A stretch of DNA of 64,000 nucleotides from Axinella damicornis (lineage: Eukaryota > Porifera > Demospongiae > Axinellida > Axinellidae): the NCBI GenBank assembly GCA_963931865.1, contig OZ007511.1, positions 8,302,344 to 8,366,343 on the forward strand, read 5' to 3'. Below the pieces are notes generated by a model. The model searched no databases. It worked only from the letters and a program-made list of their open reading frames with translations, and had not been told where the DNA came from. This document shows, one piece after another, positions 1 through 10,086 of this stretch. Position 1 is the stretch's first letter, and the number at the start of each line of letters is the position of its first letter. Both the position numbers and the translations under genes were made by a program.

Positions 1-44
1 GTATGGAGATACTTCAACATCACTGCCACAGATGAAGGCAAGTA

Positions 45-127
45 TAGGCTATGAGTTTACCTATACCTATACTTTGCCTATACCACGAGTATAGGCACCT
101 ATACCGATACCTATACTGGTATAGGTA
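45..127. repeat. Degenerate CTATAC-type short tandem repeat
   Basis: The stretch is built from imperfect copies of CTATACC/GGTATAG on both strands, so it can also fold on itself. It precedes the first copy of block A. No coding signal is seen. Confidence 0.6.
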
Positions 128-428
128 CAACCCTGGTTAAGAATGCTGCTCAAGACTTTTGTGATGGGTGGGCCCTTAGCTACTACGCTGCTTTTGTACC
201 CTGTGCAGTAACTTTCGCGTGAAGAGGGGGGTGGGCGCTTGATACGTACTCTACAGTACAAGTTAATTAACCAATCAGATTCAGCCCTCTGAAATCTCGC
301 AGATGACTAATTTTTATGTAGCAACATCACCAGACCCTCCCTCCCCACGTGTGATACTGAAAGCAATCCATGCTGGGGTTGGTTTGGGTCTGGGGCCGAG
401 ACTAGTACCCACCCAACCTACCTATCGC

Positions 429-824
429 TAGCCTCGTTCCCAGGCCATCGCCCAGCTTTTCGTCGCTTGCAGTACGGTAAAGCGGGGAGGGCCTGGTACA
501 TTTCCTCACGTGAGCATGACGTAATCGAAAAATGGCAAAATTTACAGAACGAGGACGCAACGTTTTGCGTGTTATTCAACCTTCTACACGTTCAACGCTC
601 GGTGAGTATGACAGTCGCCCCCCGCTAGCTAGATACATGTGGTATCTTACTTGGTACCTTCGCTCTTCTTGCTGTTCTGAGACCACGTATGCCCACGTTC
701 AACTTCCGGTCTTTCTACCCCTTTCTACCCTTGACATCACTCACGTGAGGAAATGTACCAGGCCCTATCGCTTTACCGTACTGCAAGCGACGAAAAGCTG
801 GGCGTGGGACTGGGAACGAGGCTA
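429..824. mobile_element. hAT-like non-autonomous inverted-repeat element with 8-bp target-site duplication
   Basis: The ends are TAGCCTCGTTCCCAGGC and its complement GGGAACGAGGCTA, with long inverted arms that include AGCTTTTCGTCGCTTGCAGT. The flanks carry the repeat CCTATCGC at 421-428 and again at 826-833. Copies 2 and 3 of block A have the uninterrupted site (near 22,270 and 32,735), which shows that this is an insertion. An 8-bp duplication is typical of hAT transposons. No transposase is present. Confidence 0.8.
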
Positions 825-984
825 CCCTATCGCATGGTGACGGTAGACTGGGGCGGTATACAGCCTTGTCTTCGTGAGGGTCCTCTGCTGAGGTGCTGAA
901 AGGTACAATGTACCTCAGTGTGACATGGGTGCTTACTTTTCACTTAGGCCACCGGCTGGGTACTATTCACTTAGGCCACCGGTT

Positions 985-1095
985 GGGTGGTACTGGGCCC
1001 GAGGGCCCTGCCTTCCTTATCCACTCTCACGTTTGGTTGGGGGTTGGTGCACCTGACCAGTTGCAACATGAGTGGTACAGATCGGCACCCTTCCT
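985..1095. repeat. Dispersed GGGCCC..GGTTGGGGG module
   Basis: A stretch of about 100 bp containing GGTGGTACTGGGCCCGAGGG, TATCCACTCTCAC, GGTTGGGGGTTGGTG and CCTGACCAGTTGCAACATGA recurs at about 10,385-10,470, 22,430-22,535, 30,205-30,300, 32,890-32,995 and 37,665-37,745. It yields similar short open frames each time, which I take as a by-product of the repeat and not as genes. Origin unknown; possibly part of an old short element. Confidence 0.6.
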
Positions 1096-1899
1096 AGTCC
1101 CGGAACCAGACCCTTCGCACGGGGAGGAGGAAGGGTCTGGGCATGTGCCTACAATTGAGTTGTCCTCACAGAATGCAATTATTATGTGTGGTAATTAGTG
1201 ATCAACTGCGATACCACACGTACAATCACAGTCAACCTGCTTGTTGCTTTTGTCGACTTTTGTCAGACATTCGCGGGTAGCTAACGCGGTACAGCACAGT
1301 GATTTGCAGTGCCTAGTCGCTGGCGACACTGAAAGCCCAGAGAAAAATCATTTCCCTGACATCATTCGCAATCAACGCTTCGGATTCGTTACATCAACAT
1401 TCGGACCTGGGGACAACTTGAATGTAAGATGGTGCCCAGACCCTTCCTCCTCCTCCAATGTGTACAGGAACACAACACACACACACACAACAACCCCTCC
1501 CCTATTCACATTACAGGCAGTTGCGGGTAGATTGGTTGTCCGTGCGAAGGGTCTGGTTCCGAGACTACACCCTACCACTACCACTATAACAAGAGTACAC
1601 ACAGGTACAGGAAATAATGGAGAGTCCCAGACTGTTACATAGTTATATCACGTTCCCCTGAATGGGTTACTTACCCAATTAGATTCCAAATGCACTGGCT
1701 ATCAATTCCAGAACTTGTTCCAGCAACCAAAATCCAAGCACGTGTGTGTACGTACGTATATATACGTGTACTGTAGATGTCAACGTTTAACGAAGTTACG
1801 TAACTTACGTGTACCATGGCCAATTGCCAATGGGAAGTCCCTCTCATCATAGAATCTGATCGCACACGCGAAATGTATACCGCTATGCAATGGTGCTGG

Positions 1900-1966
1900 A
1901 CCCAGGGAGTCAGGGACGCGAACAAGGAGTCAGGGACGCGGACCGTGAGGGAGTCAGGGACGCGAT
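1900..1966. repeat. Tandem repeat, unit GAGTCAGGGACGCG (3 copies)
   Basis: Three spaced copies of the 14-bp unit are present. The same three-copy cluster is at about 24,345-24,412 in block A copy 2. Confidence 0.7.
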
Positions 1967-2290
1967 CAGGGCCAGAAATGAAGCATGAGTGTCCCAAAAG
2001 GTTTGAAGAACGATCAAAAAGGAAGCTATTGATGATCAGACAAGGCTAGACACTCCTATGACGAAAGGGCACACATATATAGAGTGCTGCAAGGTATAGC
2101 TAGTAGGAGTTTAGCACTGAACGGTTTAAACTGTACAAAGAGTGTAGCCACACCCCGTGACTGATTTTGTGGGTAGACGTCGCACCAACCTGATTCCATG
2201 TACTGAAAAGGAGAATGGGTGAAGTGGAACTACATCAGATGTAGCTACTGTACGCGAAGCGCGGAAAAAATTTTTACGTGTTCTTTTTAG

Positions 2291-2369
2291 CGATCAGGAA
2301 GCGCTCTCGTAGCATCTCTACGCATTCTGGACACGTTCCCAGACGCAAAGAAGATTGACCAAGTAACCA
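2291..2369 (+). other. Candidate orphan exon (79 nt), host gene unknown
   Basis: A pyrimidine-rich acceptor (TTCTTTTTAG) precedes 79 nt that are open in one frame, reading RSGSALVASLRILDTFPDA and continuing KKIDQVT, followed by a strong donor GTAAGTAT at 2370. The segment is absent from block A copy 2, so it came with an insertion or was lost there. No further exon could be joined. The protein is not recognised; chance remains possible for so short a stretch. Confidence 0.3.
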
Positions 2370-3718
2370 GTAAGTATCGATGTGTGGGGCTGTTAGCTTC
2401 CTTCTTTTCATCGTCGAAGGATTAGCTACAACCACGTGGCACGTGGACATTGATTTATTTTATACGTATAATATACAGAAGCAAAAATAATTGATGTAAA
2501 AAATTAAAAATTGTGTTGCAAGCGTAAACCTAGACTAACTATGTCTGCCTTCAGGCTTTCAGCCCGCGAATGGTCAAACCACTGCTTAGTCGGTACTTGC
2601 AGTCAGCACAGCTGTAGTATCAGAGCAGCGGTAAGTCAGTAAGTGAATGCAAGGAAGTAAGTTCTCTGGGGGGGCAGTTGCCCCCCCTGCCCCATAGCTA
2701 GCTACGGCCCTGTGTATTATTGTCAACGCAAACCGAAGAACAGAAAGGCTTGGGAACGAGGCAAGCTGTAGCTAGGCTATAGGCACATGCACTCACAGTC
2801 AATGTGTTTCCAAATCTAATCATAGTATAGCCTCATTTACTAGGCAATTTGAGTCCCACCTCCAGTCTTAGATCACTTGCAGTGTGCATACAATTATGCA
2901 GGGGGAGGCCTGGGAGATCTGCACGGTCATGTGCAGTCACATCAAGTTGACACAGGGGGCCGTGGCCCTGTTTTGTGTCGACTCGTCCCTGGCATTGTGA
3001 ACAATGAATGGTATTGCTTTCTGCAGTTCAAATGGGAAGCTGGGAAGCCGTTGATCTTGATTGTATCCTATAGCATGGCTTACATACAATGGCTCCTCTG
3101 TTCTTTCTGTGATTACTTCATAGGTGCCACACGTTTCCAATGGATAGTCTAGTGCATGCCAAACGTGTTTGACTGCTTATTAAGTGATCAAAGACTGGAG
3201 GTGGGAATGGCCTAGGAATGAGGCTAGGCTAATGTTGAATTGACAAGCATCTTCTCCGTTTCTAAAATGTTCCACCCACAGATAGCTCTCAGTTATTGGA
3301 AAGGGAGATGAAGCGCAGTTGAATTGTATGACACTCCATTCACCTTTGGTGCATGAAACAGTTTGAATGCCACACTTCTGCAAGGCTAAGAAATGCAAGG
3401 ACTCTGATCATGAGCCGGTGAACAAGGGACAAGGAAAGTTTGGCACACAGTGCTATACACTCTACCCCTGACTGCATCAATGGAAGAGACACACTGGGCA
3501 TTTCCTCTGGAAGTTATGGAGCTTGCTGAAATCGGCATGTCGACTCTACAGACTGCAGACAGCGTATACCTGTACTTGCTAGTAACTTTAGGTGCTATAC
3601 AAGTGCAGGGTGACTATTCTGGATTTTGAAATGGTATGCCATGATATTAATTTTGTTTCAAGAACGCAGTAGCTATAATTACATTCACAGCTGTCACTGC
3701 CTGTCAGCACACTGTATG

Positions 3719-3812
3719 TTAGTCTCGGTCCCAGACCCAAACCCATGTGGTACCCCAGCACGGATCACATCCGTGCTGGGGTGGGATGGGATTGGGTCAG
3801 GGACTGAGACTA
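3719..3812. mobile_element. hAT-like miniature element, TAGTCTCG/CGAGACTA family
   Basis: The ends are TTAGTCTCGGTCCCAGACC and GGGACTGAGACTA, with an inner hairpin CCCCAGCACGGAT/ATCCGTGCTGGGG. The flanks repeat ACTGTATG exactly (3711-3718 and 3813-3820), an 8-bp target-site duplication. This is a second family, distinct from the TAGCCTCGTTCCCAGGC family. Confidence 0.75.
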
Positions 3813-3851
3813 ACTGTATGCGCATGATTTCATAACAACATGAATATTGGT

Positions 3852-3932
3852 TAGCCTCGTTGCCAAGCCTACACCCAGATTTTATCTCACAGCAAGATCA
3901 AATCTGGGCAGAGGCCTGGGAACAAGACTATA
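3852..3932. mobile_element. Short hAT-like element (TAGCCTCG family)
   Basis: The ends TAGCCTCGTTGCCAAGCC and GGCCTGGGAACAAGACTA enclose the hairpin CAGATTTTATCTC/GATCAAATCTG. A degraded copy of the same piece is at about 26,040-26,110 in block A copy 2. Confidence 0.6.
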
Positions 3933-4506
3933 TAGATATTGGTCCAGCAGGAAGTATATACTAGTATAAATTGACATGCCATCGCATTCAGCACCTGCAT
4001 GACCTGACACTATAACACATCACTCTACTTCCTGCCGGACCAATAGCCAATTCGTTTTTATAAATCTGTGGTGTCAGCTGAGTGTAGAGTGCATGTTATT
4101 AGCTGCTGTCAACGCACAGTGCATGCCATATATTAGCTGCTGTCAGCAGAAAAAACAGGATCGATCCGTATGGCATGCAGCGAAAACCCTTTCAAGTGCC
4201 TCCAGTACTATATAGTACGAGTGCTGTCTTGATCCTCGATCCACAAATCCCAGAACTATAAATGCAGGAAGATAATCATGTATGTTGAATTATGTTCACA
4301 AGGAAAGCAACTGTGCTAAAGGCATTATGCAAATCAGCAATGATTCAGCATTGCGCACTATGATCGATGTAGTAATTGTTCGTCCGAAGAGATTGAACTC
4401 TATGAAAGCTCACAGGGAACCACACTTTCATGACAGGAAGGCTGTGATAATTATTGTCAGACTCTTAATTTAGACTTCCATGTTTCACATTACTTCACTA
4501 ATAATA

Positions 4507-4574
4507 GCACAGGAGTGCATCGAGCCCGCTCGATGTGCGCACTCCTGTGCTATCCCCGGGCTCGATGCACTCCT
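4507..4574. other. Bistable hairpin
   Basis: GCACAGGAGTGC (4507-4518) can pair with GCACTCCTGTGC (4539-4550). Alternatively AGGAGTGCATCGAGCCCG (4511-4528) can pair with CGGGCTCGATGCACTCCT (4557-4574). The two pairings exclude each other. Present only in block A copy 1. Function unknown. Confidence 0.6.
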
Positions 4575-5226
4575 GGTGAGTATGATTGTGACTTCAAACT
4601 CTAATGTTTCCCAAATCATTGTCATGCATGTAACAAATTGGGAACATCTAAGCCAAGTAGCTATAACACATGTGGAACGTCAGACTTAAAGAGTAATTAA
4701 TCAAGTAAAAGCAAGGTGATAAACTGTAGTGACTTAAAATGCTCCCATGCATGTGTGGTGACACAAGTCATGCAGTCGATCACATGGGAAGGGTGACTTT
4801 ATTATAATTGGGTAAACCATGGGATTTTAAGGGTTCTTGGCTGTAGGGTCCAGCTCGGCTCTATAATCTCCAGATTCGAGGCTCCAGGCTCCACACTCGT
4901 GGGACCATTGTGTACTGCTCGCCCACGGCCATATGCTGTCATGACATGCAGTGCTCGAACCATGGAGGATTTTGGTTGTGATATACAATGCATACTGTGT
5001 GGTTTTATGAGTAGTCTTGGTGCATATATCAAGAGTTCATGAACTCTTGTTTCATGCATGGTTGTGATGACAACCCTCAGTCAACAACCCAATCTCTATA
5101 TAGATCTGGTGAAAATTTAATAGGAAATACACTGCTTGATAGTAATAATCATTGGGTACAAAGCTCGTTGTGGTTTTGCTGGTGAGGTATATACATAGCA
5201 GAACAGGTGCTATGAAACAAAGGTTC

Positions 5227-6624
5227 TTAGTGATGCTTATGACAGATTCGGAGGTGCCTCTTGAGGTACGTGGGTGTTGCAAAACTCTTACCGCAGAATT
5301 CACAGCCATGGGGAATCTGTTGATGAATCCTGTAATGCTCAGGAAGATATTTTTTCCCGACGGTCCTTCCACACCACTCGCACATGCATTTCGGGGGGGC
5401 GGTATGGGATGATTCCATGTGATCTTGAAGAGCCAATTCAGTAGGAAACCACTTCAAACAATCTCTACAGCTAAACATTAGCTTCTCTAATTGGTCATGG
5501 TGGTTCGCTGAAGTATGATCTCGAAGAGAATCGGCGTAGCGGAAGACCTTATCACAGAACTGACATTTGTGAGACTTTCGATGGGACTTTCGATGGCTTG
5601 TAAGACCTGATGCAGATTTGCATACCTTAGAACAATGTTCGCACTGATACTCTGTTGCCGACAACTTTGGTGTTTCATTAAGCGGTGATGGTTTCATCAT
5701 CCCCTTTGTCACTTTTCTTGGTGATGCCATTACATCAGTGCCTGTTTTTGGTGATACCATTTCATAATCATTACTGACTGTTTCTGGGGTTGCAGCTGTG
5801 TCCAATGCAGCATCACCACTTTCTGATGCCATTTCATCCTCATTAGTGCCTGTTTCTGGGGTTTCAGCTGTGTCCAATGCAGCTTCACCACTTTCTGATG
5901 CCATTTCCTCCTCATTAGTGCCTGTTTCTGGGGTTTCAGCTGTGTCCAATGCAGCATCACCACTTTCTACATTCTGAGATTTTGCAAGAGATTTTGCATG
6001 AGATCTAGACTTCAGGTGATCATTTAAACAACATTGAAGCCGAAAGTTTTTGCGGCAGAGCTCGCACTTGTATGGCTTCTCTCCTGTGTGGACCCTCTGA
6101 TGTAATTTCAGTTTTCCACGTCGGTTGAACCTCTTGGGACAGAACTCACACAGGAATGGCTTCTCTCCTGTGTGGACTCTCTGGTGTAATTTCAGATTTC
6201 CATGTTGGTTGAACCTTTTGGGACAGAACTCACACAGGAATGGCTTCTCTCCTGTGTGGACTCTCTGGTGTGTTATCAGAACATCACCTCGGGTGAACCT
6301 CTTGGGACAGAACTCACACAGGAATGGCTTCTCTCCTGTGTGGACTCTCTGGTGTCTATTCAGATCATCACCTCGGGTGAACCTCTTGGGACAGAACTCA
6401 CACAGGAATGGCATCTCTCCTGTATGGACTCTCTGGTGTCTATTCAGATTTCTACGTGCGTTGAACCTCTTGGGGCAGAACTCGCACAGGAATGGTTTCT
6501 CTCCTGTGTGCATCGTAAGGTGACGTCTAAGATCACCAGAAAGTCCAAATGACTTTGAGCAATACGTACACTCCAAAGCATGTGCCCTAGATCTAGTATG
6601 TGTTCCTGAATGCCTCTTCATTGT
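5227..6624 (-). CDS. C2H2 zinc-finger protein 1 (12 fingers)
   Basis: Probable nuclear DNA-binding protein, 464 aa from the ATG at 6621. Residues 18-213 hold seven C2H2 fingers, mostly of the form CEFCPKRF..L..HQRVH, joined by TGEKPF linkers. A linker then carries three tandem copies of a 24-residue acidic unit (ESGDAALDTAETPETG-type). Residues from about 327 hold five divergent fingers (CEHCSK, CQFCDK, CRDCLKWF, CEWCGRTV, CEFCGKSF). The C-terminal five are nearly the same in all three paralogues, while the finger-contact residues of the N-terminal array differ. A likely splice acceptor (GGTGTACAG) sits just before ACAATGAAG, so an upstream exon may exist; I did not find it. Targets are unknown. 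Confidence 0.85.
   Translation of the reverse strand, partial: TMKRHSGTHTRSRAHALECTYCSKSFGLSGDLRRHLTMHTGEKPFLCEFCPKRFNARRNLNRHQRVHTGEMPFLCEFCPKRFTRGDDLNRHQRVHTGEKPFLCEFCPKRFTRGDVLITHQRVHTGEKPFLCEFCPKRFNQHGNLKLHQRVHTGEKPFLCEFCPKRFNRRGKLKLHQRVHTGEKPYKCELCRKNFRLQCCLNDHLKSRSHAKSLAKSQNVESGDAALDTAETPETGTNEEEMASESGEAALDTAETPETGTNEDEMASESGDAALDTAATPETVSNDYEMVSPKTGTDVMASPRKVTKGMMKPSPLNETPKLSATEYQCEHCSKVCKSASGLTSHRKSHRKSHKCQFCDKVFRYADSLRDHTSANHHDQLEKLMFSCRDCLKWFPTELALQDHMESSHTAPPKCMCEWCGRTVGKKYLPEHYRIHQQIPHGCEFCGKSFATPTYLKRHLRICHKHH
5745..5970 (-). repeat. 72-bp coding tandem repeat in the linker of zinc-finger gene 1
   Basis: Three head-to-tail copies encode 24 residues each (ESGDAALDTAETPETG followed by a TNEEEMAS-like tail). 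The third copy is more diverged. Paralogues 2 and 3 have instead a short linker with NPDQ.KPSELEKSSSTEY, so the expansion is specific to this gene. Confidence 0.8.
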
Positions 6625-6849
6625 CTGTACACCGGCAAAACACACCCACAGTATTATTCAAGTCAGTGTTTCTCCTTCTGCAGCTCATCCGTAATCAGAG
6701 ATTCCTCCACTTTCATGGGTTTCTGATTGCTTTGAAAACTTCGTTTCTCATCCGTGGTGAATGAAGGGTCTTTCTCTTCACTTCTCTTGTTTCACTGGTT
6801 TCTTCTTTGAGAGCCTACACAGTATAGAACTGTAAGTCACTGGACTGAC

Positions 6850-7535
6850 ATGCACATAATAAGGGGCAACTGGAAAAGCAGGGAACGGGAAACGGGATGC
6901 ATGGGAGCGGGAACGTGAGCGGGAGCGGGAACGGGAATGGAAATGGGAAACTGCACGCGTGATGGACAGACTGTACTGGCTGTTGACTCCAACTCCAGCA
7001 GAAGGGACAAACTTTCCATCACGAAGCAGCCGTCAGTAGCTAAGTGACAAAACTGTTTCTAAAGATTGATCTGCATGGACCATATACTGATCAGGAGTCA
7101 AGCAAATATTCGCCTTGAATAAAAACATGGACACCAAACACTGCGAAGATACATTACTTAGGGTAGATTAGGGCCAGGACAGGCTTCCATTCCTCTCTGG
7201 AAGCCTGTCCTGGCCCTAAAAAGTTTATCTTCACTGAGTTTGGCGTGCATGCTTTAATTGGAGGCGAATATTTGCCTGACTCCCAATCAGTATGGTCCAT
7301 GCAGATTGATCTGTAGAAACATTTTTGCTACTTACTGAGCTAGTCTCGGCTTCTTCGCGGTGGAAAGTTCGTCCACGCTCCTTGAGTCAGAGTCAACAGC
7401 CAGTCCGGTCCATCGCACGTGCAAGTGGGATAGTAATCTTCACTTTTCCATTTCCGTTCCCGTTCCCATTACCGCTCCCGTCCCATTTCCCATTCCCTGC
7501 TTTTCCAGTTGCCCCATAATAAGTAGCCTCAAACC
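6850..7535. mobile_element. Large foldback element (arms of about 330 bp)
   Basis: The left arm starts near CATAATAAGGGGCAACTGG and the right arm ends near CCAGTTGCCCCATAATAAG. Inner matches include GCAAATATTCGCC/GGCGAATATTTGC, and the centre is the near-perfect hairpin GGGCCAGGACAGGCTTCC/GGAAGCCTGTCCTGGCCC at 7169-7217. Each arm carries a GGGAACGGGAAT hexamer-like run. A duplicate is at 34,165-34,835. No coding capacity; open frames across it are artefacts. Confidence 0.75.
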
Positions 7536-9272
7536 CAGGCAGGGATAGAGAGCATCTGGTATCCACTGTTTGTGCATGTACTTATTATCCTGACATTCCG
7601 GAGAAGACCGCGTCATTCCTATGGCTTCAGATATGTGTTCGTAACTGTATCACGACCGTATTCTATAATGGAGACTTTATGCAAGACCTAGACCAGGCTG
7701 TACCTCTAGCGACTTGGATGTGCAGCGATGACGCTCAAACCCGAGCAGAGGGCATCTTTGAAGTGAGTACACGAAGAGACTGCGGCTACACACTGCATGG
7801 TTTTGGTAAGTCAATGGTATTATAACTTGATGTGAACCTTGCCCGAGAGTGTCATCCCTCATGGCATTGATGACAGACCAAGTTCCAAGCGTGAGAGTGA
7901 AAGCGTGATCATGTCTTCGTGGTTTCGTTGTGTGGTATAGTCGTCATTGTTCACTCCAGGAAAGTTTGGCGACGTTGTCTGCATAAAATCATGTAATAAT
8001 TAAGTGCATGCACAAACAATGGACACCAGGCGCTCTCTCCCCCTCCATCGCGCCTGGGTTGAGGCTAGCACATAATGGGTACATGCTGCTGTGGTCACAC
8101 AAGAATCAATAATGGCTAGGTGCCCACTAGCTGTCAATTACTAGGTTCGATATGTGGCAATAATAGATCTAGAAACTTCTGCCGGCGCTGACTGTTTAAC
8201 TTCAACGCTATAACATACGTAAGCTACACTTCCAATTACAATAGCCTGGCCATCCCCCAGCTTTTCACCACTTATAGTACAGAAAAAGCAGGGAAGGCGT
8301 GGGATAATGTATCACATGAGTGACGTCAGGTAGAGAGAAGGGTATAGAGTGCAGAGAGAACTTAGTTGAGCGCAGGTACACTAACCGCAAACAAAGCTGG
8401 CTCATTGAGCGTTCGACCATTAGCTGCATGGAGATTGTTGGTATAGCTGTGCTTTCGCAGTCTATGTGAACAGTATAAGAGTCGATCAAGAAAAGTGGTC
8501 GTTCTGGGGTTAAATTCGGCCACTTCTCAGCAAGGCCCTGGAACGGCGTCTCACCTTGCACCTGGTGCAATTCCGGCGTCTTTGAGCAGGAATAACACGG
8601 CTGTGTGTAGTACAGGGCGATGGGATAACGCTGTCAGCTATACAAGTCTCAAACAAGAACTACTGTGTATACACGCTGGTGTAAAAGCATTGGGGTTTTG
8701 TTTGCCCACATGCAATTAAGTGTGATGATACAGTTCGATTTTGTGTCTTATCATCTGGGCTCGCGGTACACGCTAACTATATTGTGTCTAAATACTGTAG
8801 TGCCATTTCTCATAGACATCGCTTCTTCCATTTAGCTAAAATCATGAAGAATAGATCCGAAGGCGGATGGTAGCTGCTTGATTTATATAGCCATTTCCAG
8901 GACAGCGCATGACAATGCTGAAGTAATTAACAGCCTTTGATCTCATGCGAGTGGCTGCATAGATGTGTGTAGTCTCATGCCCAGACGTCCACGCCCACCG
9001 GCGGAGAATGTCTGGTGGCTTGAGTTACATATCTTGTCACAGAGGCATGTCCAGCGAAGGTGTATTATTGAAGCGCTGATTGCGCTAAGAATGCAATTAT
9101 CGGAGAAATTTGAAGATAAACGCTCCTTTCTGTACTACGTATTTGTCATGCAGCCCTACCTTCAAGTAGTCAGCGACGTCCCCTAACCCCCGAAACATCG
9201 GCTGCTAACAGAAGGGCGGTGGACTTCTTCGTTATTCCGGTATTGCCGTAAACTGTTGTTCTTCAAAGTTGG

Positions 9273-9413
9273 AGATGGCTGAAAGGTTCTTAGAAGCTAC
9301 GAAGGGGTATCAACAACCAACAGCGAAGCAAGTCCTCGTTACGAGCTGTTTAACTGAGCTGTTTTTGACTCCTCAATCGATAGGTGACGTAACCCACAAT
9401 AATTAATTACGCG
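9273..9413 (+). other. Small open frame in block B, possible first exon
   Basis: An ATG in a fair context (GGAGATGGCT) opens a frame of 46 codons beginning MAERFLEATKGYQQPTAKQV. The same frame is kept in the second copy near 36,601. A possible donor (ATAG|GTGACG) lies near its end. No family is recognised and recent duplication explains the conservation, so support is weak. Confidence 0.2.
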
Positions 9414-10046
9414 CGCTCTTCGATTTCATTGGCCATCTCAAATTCCAGATGGGAAATGTGTTAGTGACAAGAAATCACACTCAAAACACCAGACCTTCTC
9501 CGTGGGGGCGCGCGTGAAGGGCTGGGCACGAGACTAAGATGTGTGACCCAGCTCACACAGATAATTCTCACCAAGCTTGCAGTAATTCTCACCTCCGAGC
9601 AGTGAAACCTAAGAACCCTTTTCCTATCAAACGGCTCAAATTTAGTATCAGCTATAACGGCTAAGGGCGGCGGGCGCAATGACAGGTGCATGCAACAGCG
9701 AGAGTACTAAAGCAGGTACCGTAGGTGCTCTAATAAAGGTGCCCTTATAAAATAATTATGATCGGTGGGTGCCTTCATTGGAGAGACAAAAATTGCCGTG
9801 GACTCTTAGGGGCGCCTTGTTTAGAGAGGCGCTTTGTAATTAGAGCGACTTGATCGTCGTTAGTGTCCGCGTGCTGATCGGTGTTCTACAATAGCGAACT
9901 CGAGCTCTTCCCGCAGTCTACCGGACGCTTCGGCTTTCATGCTGCAAGGTGGCGAAGGTTAGGTTGATGGCGCTGCGGAGTATGCCAATCATCTGTCAGC
10001 CGTCTGCACAGCCAGACTGGTTGTGCGAAAATCTCTCTTATTCAAA

Positions 10047-10050
<4 letters not shown>

Positions 10051-10084
<34 letters not shown>
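10051..10084. repeat. Poly-C tract, 34 C
   Basis: Uninterrupted run of C. The equivalent run in the second block B copy (37,357-37,367) has 11 C, so the length is unstable or poorly sequenced. Confidence 0.9.

Positions 10085-10086
<2 letters not shown>

Larger units (their letters stand above)
128..5000. repeat. Block A, copy 1 (segmental duplication downstream of zinc-finger gene 1)
   Basis: The sequence aligns by eye with 21,985-26,900 (copy 2), and its first part with 32,455-33,815 (copy 3). Shared landmarks are the GGTTAAGAATGCTGCTCAAG start, a GGGCCCGAGGGCC module near 1000, the three GAGTCAGGGACGCG repeats near 1910 and the segment from 2700 to 4000. It differs by insertions: a hAT-like element at 429-824, an exon-like stretch near 2291-2369, and 4020-4690, which copy 2 lacks. 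Short open frames occur but none is convincing as a gene. It lies downstream of the minus-strand zinc-finger gene. Confidence 0.75.

Noticed and set aside
893..1198. Frames such as GPEGPAFLIHSHVWLGVGAP, present in six places
   Set aside because: They follow a dispersed repeat, start at different codons in each copy and have no splice or family support.
6125..6523. Plus-strand repeated frame (NLLGQNSHRNGFSPVWTLW) opposite zinc-finger gene 1; the same opposite genes 2 and 3
   Set aside because: Antisense shadow of the repeated zinc-finger codons; periodicity equals the 84-bp finger.
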